Shown here: positions 1 to 8,832 of the stretch, in pieces | How positions within the stretch are numbered: position 1 is the stretch's first letter | Layout: each line of letters opens with the position of its first letter | NCBI GenBank assembly: GCA_035490315.1 | Contig: DATHET010000048.1 | Location: 1 to 64,000, forward strand | DNA from: JADJQU01 sp035490315 | GTDB lineage: Bacteria > Planctomycetota > UBA1135 > GCA-002686595 | DNA length: 64,000 nucleotides | Direction: 5' to 3' | The notes under the pieces: generated by a model | Seen by the model: only the letters and a program-made list of their open reading frames with translations | What the model was told of the DNA's origin: nothing | Databases searched by the model: none | Translations under genes and position numbers: made by a program

Positions 1-67
1 AGTGGACACGTCATCGAGCCAGCCTTGCTGCACAGAGCACTCCTCGCGTTGCACGCGTCGCCTTAGC

Positions 68-100
68 GGTACCCGGTATTCCACCACCATTTATTACACG
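68..100 (+). repeat. 33-bp repeat, copy 1 (direct orientation)
   Basis: A 33-bp sequence beginning GGTACCCGGTATTCC and ending TTATTACACG. An identical copy in the same orientation lies at 852-884 and an inverted identical copy at 891-923. A copy with a few changes is at 38870-38902. This copy stands alone, without an inverted partner, 57 bp upstream of the lipoprotein gene, so copies 1 and 2 bracket that gene as direct repeats. Confidence 0.95.
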
Positions 101-157
101 TGTCGTAACCGGCGCTTCCTGCTCAGCTGCGCAAAACGTGCCATCCATGGACGTGGG

Positions 158-844
158 ATGAAAGCGATCACCCGATTGGCGAAGTGGGTCGGCATCCTGC
201 TGCTGGCGCTGTCGACGCAGTCGTGCCTGAGCAATTCGGTCAGCGGATGGGCCCTCGACGAAGCCCCGCGCTCGGACGTGATCGGCGTCATCGACGGCAA
301 TGGGGCGGGAGATGCGCTGATCGTCCAGCTGAGCAACGAACCGAGCTTCTACGATGGCCTGTATTCCATACCGATCGTCGCTCGGGAGAGAAAGGAACGG
401 GTTGGCGTGAATCCCTCTCCTGTGCGATTGGTGGGCGCGGACGCGGGCGCCTTGGAGTCGATGTCGGACGATTCTTCACGAATCGCGCGCCTGGATTCCG
501 CGCAGGCAAGGTTGCCGGATCGAGTGATCGCAGTGGACGGCTATGAACGAAGGGACGGCGCACTGCGCAAAATCGAGAGCGCGGACCGACTCTATTTCGT
601 CAGCGTGGAAACACAGATTGACTTCGCGCAGAACACTTTCACCCCCGTCGCCGTTCAGACTGGTCGCACCGACAACGGCGACCTGGATGAGCGCGGCCGT
701 GCCTACCTCCCACCAGCCCGACGCGTCGATGGGCGAGCAATCCCGGTCCTCATCGCGCTGCCCTTCACTTTGACCTTCGACATCCTCACTCTGCCTTACC
801 AGCCGATACTCGAATTCACAGCGCTAGAGCTCGGTCTCCGGTAG
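158..844 (+). CDS. Predicted lipoprotein, YceK/YidQ-like C-terminus
   Basis: A 228-residue protein. An open frame extends upstream to a GTG at position 2, but that stretch reads through the 33-bp repeat and is not signal-like. The ATG at 158 begins a clear lipoprotein signal: Lys/Arg, a hydrophobic run, then LSTQSC with Cys23 as the predicted lipidated residue. The C-terminus has ALPFTLTFDILTLPYQPI, which resembles the closing motif of small YceK/YidQ-type lipoproteins. That resemblance is from memory and is weak. It probably sits in the envelope; its function is unknown. The gene is bracketed by identical 33-bp direct repeats and is followed after 7 bp by the large palindrome, so it may be a mobilised or recently inserted unit. 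Confidence 0.75.
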   Translation: MKAITRLAKWVGILLLALSTQSCLSNSVSGWALDEAPRSDVIGVIDGNGAGDALIVQLSNEPSFYDGLYSIPIVARERKERVGVNPSPVRLVGADAGALESMSDDSSRIARLDSAQARLPDRVIAVDGYERRDGALRKIESADRLYFVSVETQIDFAQNTFTPVAVQTGRTDNGDLDERGRAYLPPARRVDGRAIPVLIALPFTLTFDILTLPYQPILEFTALELGLR

Positions 845-851
845 CGGAGTT

Positions 852-923
852 GGTACCCGGTATTCCACCACCATTTATTACACGCGGCCGCGTGTAATAA
901 ATGGTGGTGGAATACCGGGTACC
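852..923. repeat. 72-bp perfect palindrome from two inverted 33-bp repeats
   Basis: Positions 852-884 and 891-923 are exact reverse complements. The 6-bp centre CGGCCG is itself palindromic, so all 72 bp read the same on both strands. It fills the gap between the lipoprotein stop (842-844) and the MoxR stop (927-929, minus strand), where it could act as a bidirectional terminator, though it has no U-tract. The arm is the same 33-mer as at 68-100. The structure resembles a BIME formed by inverted REP sequences. No REP-associated transposase gene is visible in the window. Confidence 0.95.
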
Positions 924-926
924 GAT

Positions 927-1964
927 TCAGTCGAGTCCGGATTTGTTGCGCGGACTGGAGCTCGACGCGGCGTGGGTGAGGGCGGCTTTGACGAGGTCGT
1001 CGCGGTCGGTGTCGGCGGCCTGGCCTTCGTAGGAGAGGATCAGGCGGTGGCGCAGGCTTGGGAGGGCGACGGCGTCGACGTCTTCGCGGGTGACGTGCAA
1101 GCGACCGCGCGTCAAGGCGCGGGCCTTGGCGGATGCGAGCATCGCGAGGCCGCCGCGCGGGCTCGAGCCGTGGCGCACCGAGCTGATCACCAACGCGGGC
1201 GCCTCGCCTTCACGCGCGGCCGTGGCGAGCACGACGCGCGCGATGTACTGAACGATTTCACTGGAAGCCAGGGCCTGGGCGCAGAGTCCGCGCCAGCGCA
1301 AGAGATCGGCGGCGGTCGCGATGCGCTCGCGCGCGGCTGGAACCTGCTTCGACGCGCCGTCGAGCACCGCGGTCAGCTCCCTCAGGTTCGGCTGCGGCAC
1401 GAGGATCTGGAACAGGAAACGATCGAGCTGCGCCTCGGGCAGCGGATACGTGCCTTCCATCTCGATTGGATTCTCTGTGGCGACGAGCAGGAACGGTTCG
1501 GGCAATGCGCGCGTCTCGCCAAAGCTCGTCACCTGACCCTCGGCCATCGCCTCGAGCAGCGCCGATTGCGTGCGCGGCCCCGCGCGGTTGATCTCGTCCG
1601 CGAGCACGACGTTCGCGAAGATCGGACCGGGCTCGAAGCGCAACCTGCGCCCGCCCTTCTCGTCCTCGTCGAGGATGCGTCCGCCGAGCACGTCGCCCGG
1701 CATCAGATCCGGCGTGAACTGCACGCGCGCGAAGGACAGCTCGAGCGCGGCGGCAAAAGCCTTGACCAGCGTGGTCTTGCCAAGGCCCGGCACGCCTTCG
1801 ATCAGCGCGTGACCGCCGCACAGCGCGCACAGGATCAACTGCTCGACGATCTCGGGATGGCCGAGGTAGCGTTCGCCGATCGCGGCACGCCAACGCTCGA
1901 CTCCGCGCGCGAGATTCTCGAGCTCGCGCTCCACGGTCTTGGAATCGATCGGGGTTTCGGCCAT
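927..1964 (-). CDS. MoxR-family AAA+ ATPase
   Basis: A 345-residue protein of normal MoxR length. It has Walker A GVPGLGKTT near residues 57-65, Walker B VVLADEIN near 119-126, and the sequence NPIEMEGTYPLPEAQLDRF typical of the family. MoxR ATPases act as chaperone-like factors that mature metalloenzymes or envelope complexes, often with VWA-domain partners; no VWA gene is adjacent here. The start at 1964 (MAETPIDS) was chosen because the ATG overlaps the stop of the upstream HAD gene as TGATG, implying translational coupling. An in-frame ATG seven codons upstream (1985) is possible. The gene ends 3 bp from the 72-bp palindrome. Confidence 0.93.
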   Translation of the reverse strand: MAETPIDSKTVERELENLARGVERWRAAIGERYLGHPEIVEQLILCALCGGHALIEGVPGLGKTTLVKAFAAALELSFARVQFTPDLMPGDVLGGRILDEDEKGGRRLRFEPGPIFANVVLADEINRAGPRTQSALLEAMAEGQVTSFGETRALPEPFLLVATENPIEMEGTYPLPEAQLDRFLFQILVPQPNLRELTAVLDGASKQVPAARERIATAADLLRWRGLCAQALASSEIVQYIARVVLATAAREGEAPALVISSVRHGSSPRGGLAMLASAKARALTRGRLHVTREDVDAVALPSLRHRLILSYEGQAADTDRDDLVKAALTHAASSSSPRNKSGLD

Positions 1965-2659
1965 CAGCGCTGTTTTTCGATCCATGGAATGATTTCGGCC
2001 AGCTCTCGGATCCCGGGCAGTCCGAGCGCCGCGTGCCTGCCCTCGGGGTCGAACAGCAGGGCATGGATGCCGCACTCGCTCGCCCCGTGCACATCCTGCA
2101 CGGGATCGTTGCCCGCGTGCAACGCTTCCCCGGGGGAGACGTTCAAACGCGCCAGGGCGCGCTCGAAAATGGCGCGATCGGGCTTTTCGACCTGCTCGAG
2201 GGCCGAGATCAGGACCGCGTCGAAGTGCTCGAGCACTCCGAGCCCGTCGAGAATCGCCGACATGGAAGGGCTCCAGTTCGACACCAGGGCGAGTCTGCAG
2301 CCGCGTGCCCTGGCGTTCACGAGCAATTCCCGCGCTCCCGGCGTCAAACGGAAATTGTTCGCGTCGGCGAAGGCCGCGAAGAGCTCTTCTTGCAAGGAAG
2401 GAAGGGCCGTGGGGGCCATACCGAGCTGGCGGACGAAGACGTCGGCGATGAAGGCCTCGAACCAGGGCTTCGAATAGCGCCAATGACCGTCGACGCGCAG
2501 GGGGAGCACGCGGTGAGCTTCGCCCATGCACCCACGCATGGTCGCGGAGTCGACGATCAGCCCCCGCCGAGTCCCGGCCCGGGCGTACATCGCCTCGCGC
2601 GAGGTCTTTTCGCAAAGCAGGGTGCCGCCGGCGTCGAGGAGCAGCGCGGTGATCGCCAT
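1964..2659 (-). CDS. HAD-superfamily hydrolase
   Basis: A 231-residue protein. Motif I is LLLDAGGTL near residues 6-14, with nucleophile Asp9. The usual second catalytic Asp is replaced by Gly, as is common in the DAGGT subgroup. Motif II is LALVSNW, motif III contains the lysine of VEKPDRAIF, and motif IV reads GNDPVQDVHGA. The helical cap lies between motifs I and II. It is probably a soluble phosphatase or haloacid-dehalogenase-like enzyme; the substrate cannot be told. The start at 2659 puts motif I at the expected distance from the N-terminus; the open frame continues upstream to 3061 but only antisense to the next gene. The stop overlaps the MoxR start. Confidence 0.88.
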   Translation of the reverse strand: MAITALLLDAGGTLLCEKTSREAMYARAGTRRGLIVDSATMRGCMGEAHRVLPLRVDGHWRYSKPWFEAFIADVFVRQLGMAPTALPSLQEELFAAFADANNFRLTPGARELLVNARARGCRLALVSNWSPSMSAILDGLGVLEHFDAVLISALEQVEKPDRAIFERALARLNVSPGEALHAGNDPVQDVHGASECGIHALLFDPEGRHAALGLPGIRELAEIIPWIEKQR

Positions 2660-2726
2660 GGGCGATAGGCTAGCGCGCCGGGCACTCGGGGAGTTTTCGC
2701 GAACCGCGATCGTCCGCCCCTTTTCC

Positions 2727-3731
2727 ATGCACAGGGTCAATGCCAAGTTCCGCAGGCGAGCCGTCCGCGCACTCCTGCTGGCCCTTTTCGCCGCGGGTTG
2801 CGCCGCGCCCGCTCCTTCGACGCTCGAAATGGAACGCAAGCAGGAGTTGACCAGCGCCCGCCGAGCGACGCGCGAGTCGAGGTGGCGCGACGCTGCAGCG
2901 CTGTGGCGCGAAATCCTGCAGCACGCCGACGCGAACTCCCGCGAAGCCTGCGTGGAAACGGCGCGGGCCTTGATCGAGCTGCACGATCCCGCCGGCGCGC
3001 AGCGCATGGTCGACCTTGGCCTGCGCACCTTCGCCGACGACAGCGGCCTGCACGAGCTCAAAGCGCGCGCGCTCGAAGAACAGGGACTCGAGCACGCGGC
3101 GGAAACTGCCTACGAGCACGCGCTGCAGCTCGCGCCGAATGACGACCGGATTGTTTTCGCCCTCGCAAACCTGCGGCACGAGCTGGGACTCAACATGGCC
3201 GCGCTGCAACTGCTCGAGCCGCGCTTGACCTCCGGCAAGGCGAGCGCGCGCGAATTCGAGCTCGCGGGATGGATCTATCGCTCGCTGCATCGACAGTCCC
3301 AGGCCTACGTCAGCTTCGATCGCGCCTTCGCGCTCGCCCCGCCCTCGCTCGCGCAGCTGCTCTCCGCCGCGTCGATGTACGCAGACGAATCCGTGCGCAG
3401 GAAAGACGCGCGCGCCGCGGATTTCTCGGCGCGCTGGGCGAATCAAGCTCTCGCCATCGATCCGCAGGCGACAGCGGCGCATATGATCCTCGGAATGCTG
3501 GCCGAGGACGCGCAGCGCGATGCGCAAGCCGCGGAGTCCTACCGGCGCGCCGTCGAGACCGATCCGGCCAGCGTGGAGGCCTTGAGCGCTCTCGCGGCGG
3601 TGCAACAGCGCCGCGGCGAGCTCGAGGATTCGAAGGCCCTCGCTCAGCGCGCGCTGGCTCTGGAAAAGGATCCCGCGAAGCGCGCGGAGCTCGAAAAACT
3701 CGCAAATCCACCCGCGCCTGGCGGCGGATGA
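2727..3731 (+). CDS. TPR-repeat lipoprotein
   Basis: A 334-residue protein. It starts with Arg-rich residues, a hydrophobic segment and the lipobox LFAAGC, with Cys25 as the predicted lipidation site. The remainder is a series of about seven helical pairs with TPR spacing, for example around AETAYEHALQLAPNDD and AAESYRRAVETDPASVEAL. It is probably a periplasmic scaffold tethered to a membrane, with no visible catalytic domain. The start at 2727 was chosen for the signal sequence; the open frame extends to 2526 but overlaps the divergent HAD gene. The next gene follows after 13 bp on the same strand. Confidence 0.87.
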   Translation: MHRVNAKFRRRAVRALLLALFAAGCAAPAPSTLEMERKQELTSARRATRESRWRDAAALWREILQHADANSREACVETARALIELHDPAGAQRMVDLGLRTFADDSGLHELKARALEEQGLEHAAETAYEHALQLAPNDDRIVFALANLRHELGLNMAALQLLEPRLTSGKASAREFELAGWIYRSLHRQSQAYVSFDRAFALAPPSLAQLLSAASMYADESVRRKDARAADFSARWANQALAIDPQATAAHMILGMLAEDAQRDAQAAESYRRAVETDPASVEALSALAAVQQRRGELEDSKALAQRALALEKDPAKRAELEKLANPPAPGGG

Positions 3732-3744
3732 GCAAGATACTGGG

Positions 3745-5190
3745 ATGAGCCGCGGAGCCAGACTGGCGACTGGAGCGCTCATCCTCGCGCTGTGCGTGCT
3801 TGCGCTTCTCTGGTCGTTGCGAACTTCCCGCGCGGGCGACGAGATCCTGGTGGAGTCTTCCGCCTCGGCTTCGCCGCAGATCGCGACGCACACGCAACCA
3901 CCCGAGGTCGATCCCGAGCACGTCCCCCCGGCGCGCGAATCGCAGGAAATTCCCGCGGAATCCCGCTCGCTCGCGGCAACGGACCCGAACGATACATCGA
4001 TCTCTGGGCGCTTCGAACTCGCGGATGGGAGCCCACCTCCGGAACTGAGGTTCTACCTCGTCTCCGAATCGTTGCCCGAGCAGGAGTGGTTGCAGGCGAG
4101 GATCACCGCTGGACCAGCCGGAAAGGAAATGCGTTCTCCGCGTTGGATCAGCGGACGGAGTGCAGCGGATGGTTCCTTTCGCGTCGACGACGTGATCCCA
4201 GGGACTTATCGGCTCCAGCTCGGCACCTTCGTCGAGCTCGGACCGACGCCAGGCTCGTACAGCGTTCCCTCGCACGGTGTCGTTGTGCGCCTCCACGGGT
4301 ATGTGTTGCGTGTCCACACGATCGGGGACGATCAGCGACCCATCGCGCGCGCGACGGTCTCCTGCGAATACGCACAAGACGCCCGCATACTTCCCGGCGG
4401 TCAGCCCCTGCGACTGAATCGCAACAGCGCCGAAGACGGGACCGCGATATTCTGTCTGTCGGCGCCCGGCGAGTGCATGCTTCGCGCGACCGAGAGCTCG
4501 AAGACCTCGGAAGCGCAACTCGTCCCGATTCGCGGCTCCTCGTTCCAACAGGAATGCACCCTCGTTCTCAGGCCGGGCCCCGAGGCCAGCCTGCGCGTCA
4601 CCCTGCGAAGCTGTGACGATCCCGAGCTCCGGGTCTCGGACTACTGCATCAACTTCATCGATGACCAGACCGAGGTGCGAGCCATCCGCCTGTGCTCCGA
4701 GAACGCCGGTCCAGACGGCGTGTTTCGACACCTCCCTCCGGGCAGTTACACGGCCGAGGCGGTCCCGCGCTACAGCGGCGCGCCCGCGTTCTACCGTGTG
4801 GAATCGCCGCCCAAGCGCGTGCCGATCGTCCTGGTCGACAAGCAGCAGAGCGACCTCGAATTCTGCGTGAAGCTCGGCGGGCGCATTTCCCTGCTGGTCA
4901 AGCCCGAGGAGGAATCGAGCTCCCACGAACGCATTTCCGCAACCGTCGAGATCGCGCAGCCCGGCGGGCTCCAGAAGAAGAGAGTGGATTTCCGCAAGCC
5001 CGATGCGACCGGTTTGACGGTCGGTGGCTCGATACCATTGGTTGAGCGGCAGGTGAGCGAAAACGTGCTCGATCCTGGCATCTATGACCTGTCGATCAGC
5101 GCTAAGGGCTTCCGGCCCGCGCGCAAGACGGTCATCGTGCACGCCGCTCAGGTGACCGAGATCGAGATCGCGCTCGAACGCGCGCCTTGA
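3745..5190 (+). CDS. Membrane-anchored protein with carboxypeptidase-regulatory-like repeats
   Basis: A 481-residue protein. One N-terminal transmembrane segment (about residues 8-26) is followed by an acidic, Pro-rich linker and then beta-rich repeats of the CarboxypepD_reg/CNA-B type, for example SISGRFELADGSPPPELRFY and repeated PGTYRLQL / PGSYTAEA / PGIYDLSI motifs. The body should lie outside the cytoplasmic membrane. I see no catalytic residues. It shares its plan (anchor, linker, repeats) with the proteins at 5612-7783 and 39962-41827 and with the C-terminal part of the sigma-factor fusion at 8833-11514. The role is unknown; adhesion, scaffolding or ligand sensing are possible. Confidence 0.8.
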   Translation: MSRGARLATGALILALCVLALLWSLRTSRAGDEILVESSASASPQIATHTQPPEVDPEHVPPARESQEIPAESRSLAATDPNDTSISGRFELADGSPPPELRFYLVSESLPEQEWLQARITAGPAGKEMRSPRWISGRSAADGSFRVDDVIPGTYRLQLGTFVELGPTPGSYSVPSHGVVVRLHGYVLRVHTIGDDQRPIARATVSCEYAQDARILPGGQPLRLNRNSAEDGTAIFCLSAPGECMLRATESSKTSEAQLVPIRGSSFQQECTLVLRPGPEASLRVTLRSCDDPELRVSDYCINFIDDQTEVRAIRLCSENAGPDGVFRHLPPGSYTAEAVPRYSGAPAFYRVESPPKRVPIVLVDKQQSDLEFCVKLGGRISLLVKPEEESSSHERISATVEIAQPGGLQKKRVDFRKPDATGLTVGGSIPLVERQVSENVLDPGIYDLSISAKGFRPARKTVIVHAAQVTEIEIALERAP

Positions 5191-5211
5191 GCGGCACGTC
5201 CGCGCCCGCGC

Positions 5212-5448
5212 TCAGCGCACGAGCTTCGCGACGAGCTGATCGAGCTTCTCGGTCAACTCCTTCGCGAACTCCTCGCCGAAATCCATCTCGAGCACGTCGA
5301 TCTCGGGGAAGGTGTAGCGGCCGCTGGAACGGCTGAAGGGGATGCCGTACTCCCACTTGTTGCCGTCGGAGGCGTGGATGATGACTTCGATCTGGTCATC
5401 GCCCTCGACCTCGGCGACGGTGTACTTGACGACTTCGTAGTTGGCCAT
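5212..5448 (-). CDS. Small acidic protein, paralogue of the one at 53058
   Basis: A 78-residue acidic protein beginning MANYEVVKYTV. Its second half reads SSGRYTFPEIDVLEMDFGEE. The small protein at 53058-53291 has SGRYEFSERDLLERDFGAE at the same relative position, so the two are paralogues with a shared SGRY-x-F...D-x-LE-x-DFG-x-E core. There is no signal peptide, so it is probably cytosolic. The start at 5448 was chosen because the upstream extension to 5688 is Arg-rich non-conserved sequence. It converges with the anchored repeat protein 21 bp away. The function is unknown. Confidence 0.72.
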   Translation of the reverse strand: MANYEVVKYTVAEVEGDDQIEVIIHASDGNKWEYGIPFSRSSGRYTFPEIDVLEMDFGEEFAKELTEKLDQLVAKLVR

Positions 5449-5611
5449 CGGTGTGCGACACAGCGTAACGTGCGCGGCGCGCCGCAGGAATGGGCTCGGG
5501 AAGAAGTCGCACGGACTGTCGTTCGCCCTTGTGGAATCGCATCCGCGCGCCGACCATGATCGGGGAAGATCGGTAGGTGGTGGTTCCCTAGGGCCTTGCG
5601 CTCGCAATTTG

Positions 5612-7783
5612 ATGCACACGCGTGTCCTCCTCCTGCTGCTGCTCGTTCTCGCGCTTGCCGGAGCGCTTGCCTGGCGCGTGGGCATCAATTCCGACTCGAT
5701 CGAACCCGAAGCGCCGACAAGCGACGCTCCAATCGACTCGACCGCTCACGATGTCACCCTCGAGGCGCCTGCAATGCCCTCCAATGACTCACGTCGAGTC
5801 AACGAGGCCACGCCCGCAACTGCAGTCGCCAACGCCCGCGCGAAACTGATCATCCACTGCATCGACCAGACCACGCGCGAAGCCTTGAATGACATGCAAG
5901 TCGAGGTCAAGCCGCGGCAAGCGGCGACTCCTCTGCCTGGAATCGCAACGAGGCTGACTGACGTCTCCTACCTCGGTTCCTGCGAAATCGAAGTGCCCTC
6001 CGACGTCGACCTCGACGTGCTCGGCCGCATGGTGCGGGGCGAGCACATCGACGCTGTGGCATTCGTCGAAAAGCTGGAGGCCGGCGAGCGCCGCGCCGTC
6101 GTCCTCGAGTTCGCGATGGAGCCGAAGACGATCATGCACGTGCGCCTCGTCGATCAGGAGGCCGGCCTCGGCGTCGCGCGAGCGCACATCGAACGCGCCT
6201 ATGACGAGCGGCCGAACCTGGAGAGCGGCCCAGGCGGCCGTTTCGTGCTCAGCTTTGCTCCACCGACTAGGCTGTCGACTTCGACCGAGCGCAACGGTCT
6301 CGTCCCCCGCGCATTCTGTCGCGTGCGCGCCGAAGGCTACGGCCTCGCCGAGTTCCGCTCGTCGGAGGGTCACGAGCGCGAGGACATCGCGCTCGACGTC
6401 CAGTTGACTCGCGAGGCAACGCTCACGGTCACCCTCTCCAACAGGAAGGATCAACATGCACGCGCCTACGAGATGGTCGTCACGGTCAATCTTGCCGACC
6501 TGGTGCAGAACAACTCTTCGCAGAGCCTGGTCTACGACAAAGGGACGATGCTGCTTGGAGCGCCGTGCGACATCGCGGGCACCATGCACCTCGCCGGGCT
6601 TCCTGCGAATGTTCCGTTGAGCTTCGCGCTGTTCCGCGCAAGCGAACCTTTGCGCGCGCATGACGCGACTCTGAAATTCAAGCCTGGCGAGGAACGAGCG
6701 CTGCAGATCGATCTCGGCGCTGCATGCCACGTGCGCGGACGCCTGATCGACACGAGAGGCGTTCCCGTCCCCGACCTTCAGGTGTGGATCACGCCGGACG
6801 AGGGTTTCTACCGCGCACAATTCGCGGCAGCGGACGGGAACCACTGCGTCGCTCGAGGCAGGAGCGATTCCGCGGGAAACTTCGATCTTGGTCAGATCGC
6901 CGTCGGTCATTTCCTGGTCGGTCTCGCGCCGATCCCCTACTCGCAGAAGGACAAGGAGGAGTCGCTCGGCCAGTCCGCGATGAACCTCGCGGTGGAGATC
7001 GCCGAAGGCGAGACAGCGGAGGAGCTAGAGCTGCGCGTCTGCCGCGGGCTGTTCATTCGGGGCAGCGTTCGCAAGCCGGACGGAAGTGCGATGAACGGCT
7101 CTCGAGCGCGGATCTCCGCCAGCTCGCCGGAGCGGCACGCAGCGGTAACGACGTCGCTCTTCGACGGAGATTTCATCCTCGGGCCGCTGGTCGAAGCCAG
7201 ATACACGCTCGTCGCCGAGGGCAACAACGACCTCGCGAGCTCGCTTCCGGTGGAAGCTGCCGCGGGGACGACCGACGTCGTGCTGACGATGCGGGCAGGC
7301 GCTTCGCTTTCTGGTCACGTGGTCGAGCGTGCCGGCGGCCCGGGCGTGCGCGCGATGATCCTCAATCATGCCGAGGGCGCGCACGTCATCACCTCGAGGC
7401 AGAGCACCGACGACCAGGGCAACTTCCGGTACGCGATGCTGAACCCAGGCCGGATGTCGCTGACGGCCCACACTTCGGACGGCCGCGTCGGAGTGTTTCC
7501 CGCGCTGAACCTGGCCGCCGGCGAGGATCGGCGCGACGTCGAGGTGCTGCTTTCTCCAGGCGCGAAGCTCAGGATCCGGTCCACGACCGACGCAAGAATC
7601 ACGGGAATCGCAGTCTTCCAGGACGGGGCGCTCGTCGCGTTTCCGGCCATGGACGACCCAGGAGCCGCGGGACTCTCCGTACCGTCGGGAGAATTGACGG
7701 TGCGTGTGGGCATGGAAGGAAAGACCTGCGAGAAGACGCTGCGAGTCTCGGCTGGCGAGGGTCGCGAAGTCGAATTCCCGTAG
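5612..7783 (+). CDS. Large membrane-anchored repeat protein (carboxypeptidase-regulatory-like)
   Basis: A 723-residue protein. The N-terminus MHTRVLLLLLLVLALAG is a strong transmembrane or signal segment, followed by an acidic Ser/Thr/Pro linker to about residue 80. The rest contains several beta-sandwich modules: CHVRGRLIDTRGVPVPDLQV, LFIRGSVRKPDGSAMNGS and ASLSGHVVERAGGPGVRA each look like the first strands of a carboxypeptidase-D regulatory-like domain. The start at 5612 gives the signal at the N-terminus; the frame is open to 5441 but that part would precede the signal. The protein is probably extracytoplasmic. It belongs to the same architectural group as 3745-5190, 39962-41827 and the sigma fusion 8833-11514. 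The function is unknown. Confidence 0.82.
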   Translation: MHTRVLLLLLLVLALAGALAWRVGINSDSIEPEAPTSDAPIDSTAHDVTLEAPAMPSNDSRRVNEATPATAVANARAKLIIHCIDQTTREALNDMQVEVKPRQAATPLPGIATRLTDVSYLGSCEIEVPSDVDLDVLGRMVRGEHIDAVAFVEKLEAGERRAVVLEFAMEPKTIMHVRLVDQEAGLGVARAHIERAYDERPNLESGPGGRFVLSFAPPTRLSTSTERNGLVPRAFCRVRAEGYGLAEFRSSEGHEREDIALDVQLTREATLTVTLSNRKDQHARAYEMVVTVNLADLVQNNSSQSLVYDKGTMLLGAPCDIAGTMHLAGLPANVPLSFALFRASEPLRAHDATLKFKPGEERALQIDLGAACHVRGRLIDTRGVPVPDLQVWITPDEGFYRAQFAAADGNHCVARGRSDSAGNFDLGQIAVGHFLVGLAPIPYSQKDKEESLGQSAMNLAVEIAEGETAEELELRVCRGLFIRGSVRKPDGSAMNGSRARISASSPERHAAVTTSLFDGDFILGPLVEARYTLVAEGNNDLASSLPVEAAAGTTDVVLTMRAGASLSGHVVERAGGPGVRAMILNHAEGAHVITSRQSTDDQGNFRYAMLNPGRMSLTAHTSDGRVGVFPALNLAAGEDRRDVEVLLSPGAKLRIRSTTDARITGIAVFQDGALVAFPAMDDPGAAGLSVPSGELTVRVGMEGKTCEKTLRVSAGEGREVEFP

Positions 7784-7902
7784 CGCATCACGCCTCGAGC
7801 ATCTTGCCCCTTGCTCTGCGCTGATGCTGGCAGTCATGCTCGGCGAACGATGAGCCTGCACGAGCATCCTCCCGCGCTGCAATCTCCAGCCCCTGGCTCG
7901 CG

Positions 7903-8763
7903 ATGAAGCAGAAGCAGCTCTGCGTCAATTGCGGCGCGAAGAGTCTCGGCCGATTCTGTCCCGCTTGTGGCGAGCGGCGGATCGAGCCCGGCGATCTCGC
8001 GTTCAAGAAGATGTTTGCCGAGTGGCTGGACGCGAGCTTCCACCTCAACGGAAAGCTGCTCGTGACCGCTCGCAAGCTGCTCCTTTCGCCCGGCTTTCTG
8101 ACCAAGGAGTGGATCGCAGGCCGGCGCACGCGCTACTCGAAGCCGTTTGCGATCTTCCTGGTCGTCAACGTGATCTTCTTCCTGATCCAGCCGCACACGC
8201 ACGTGCTCGGATACGGGCTTGCCGGCTACGTCGACCAGAGCATGCCGCGGAATGCTCTCAGGCGAGAACTCGTCGCCGAACACGTGCAAGCGAGCGGCGA
8301 GGATCCAAAAGCCTTTGCCGCGCGCTTCGAGACGAAGCTCATGGCCCAGAAGAAGAGCCTGTTCCTGGTCATGATCCCGATGATCGGCGGAGTCCTGGGC
8401 CTCCTTCACTGGCGCCGCCGGCGAACCTATGTCGAGCACCTGGTGTTCTCGATCCACCTCTTCGCCTTCTTCCTGATTGCGCTGGCAGTGATCGTCATGC
8501 CAGGGTTCCTCCTGCTCAAGCTCGCGCTGCCGCACATGGGCTCGGCGGCGAGCGTCGTGAACGCGCTCTTCGAGGGAGAATGGCCGCTCGTGATCATTCT
8601 GTCCGGTTTCCTTGGCTTCTACCTCTTCCGTGCGCAACGCCTGGTTTACGGCGACTCGCGGATCGGCGCGGCCTGGCGCTCCCTGGCTGTGGTCGTCTCG
8701 GTGATCTCGCTGATCGTGGCTTTCAGCCAAATCGTGTTCTACACGACGCTCTGGATGCTCTGA
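7903..8763 (+). CDS. DUF3667-type membrane protein with N-terminal zinc ribbon
   Basis: A 286-residue protein. It opens with a CxxC...CxxC zinc-ribbon pattern (Cys7, Cys10, Cys19, Cys22), then LLSPGFLTKEWIAGRRTRY followed by several hydrophobic segments (near residues 80-95, 145-160, 180-210, 230-245 and 260-280). This layout matches the DUF3667 family of uncharacterised inner-membrane proteins. It lies 69 bp upstream of the sigma-factor fusion on the same strand and may be co-transcribed with it. No catalytic role can be assigned. Confidence 0.8.
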   Translation: MKQKQLCVNCGAKSLGRFCPACGERRIEPGDLAFKKMFAEWLDASFHLNGKLLVTARKLLLSPGFLTKEWIAGRRTRYSKPFAIFLVVNVIFFLIQPHTHVLGYGLAGYVDQSMPRNALRRELVAEHVQASGEDPKAFAARFETKLMAQKKSLFLVMIPMIGGVLGLLHWRRRRTYVEHLVFSIHLFAFFLIALAVIVMPGFLLLKLALPHMGSAASVVNALFEGEWPLVIILSGFLGFYLFRAQRLVYGDSRIGAAWRSLAVVVSVISLIVAFSQIVFYTTLWML

Positions 8764-8832
8764 GCGCGCAGGCGCGAAATCGATTTTCACGATTCCTGGT
8801 AGGGTCGCAGCTCGGGCGGCACTCTTCACCCG

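Noticed and set aside
68..884. Integron-like cassette with attC sites
   Set aside because: The repeats are identical 33-mers without the imperfect inverted structure of attC, and there is no integrase gene. REP-like repeats fit better.
852..923. CRISPR repeat
   Set aside because: Only an inverted pair with a 6-bp centre and no regular spacers; no cas genes in the window.
972..2477. A 501-residue open frame on the plus strand opposite MoxR and HAD
   Set aside because: It lies antisense to two clear genes. High GC leaves few stop codons in other frames. The translation has no domain-like features.
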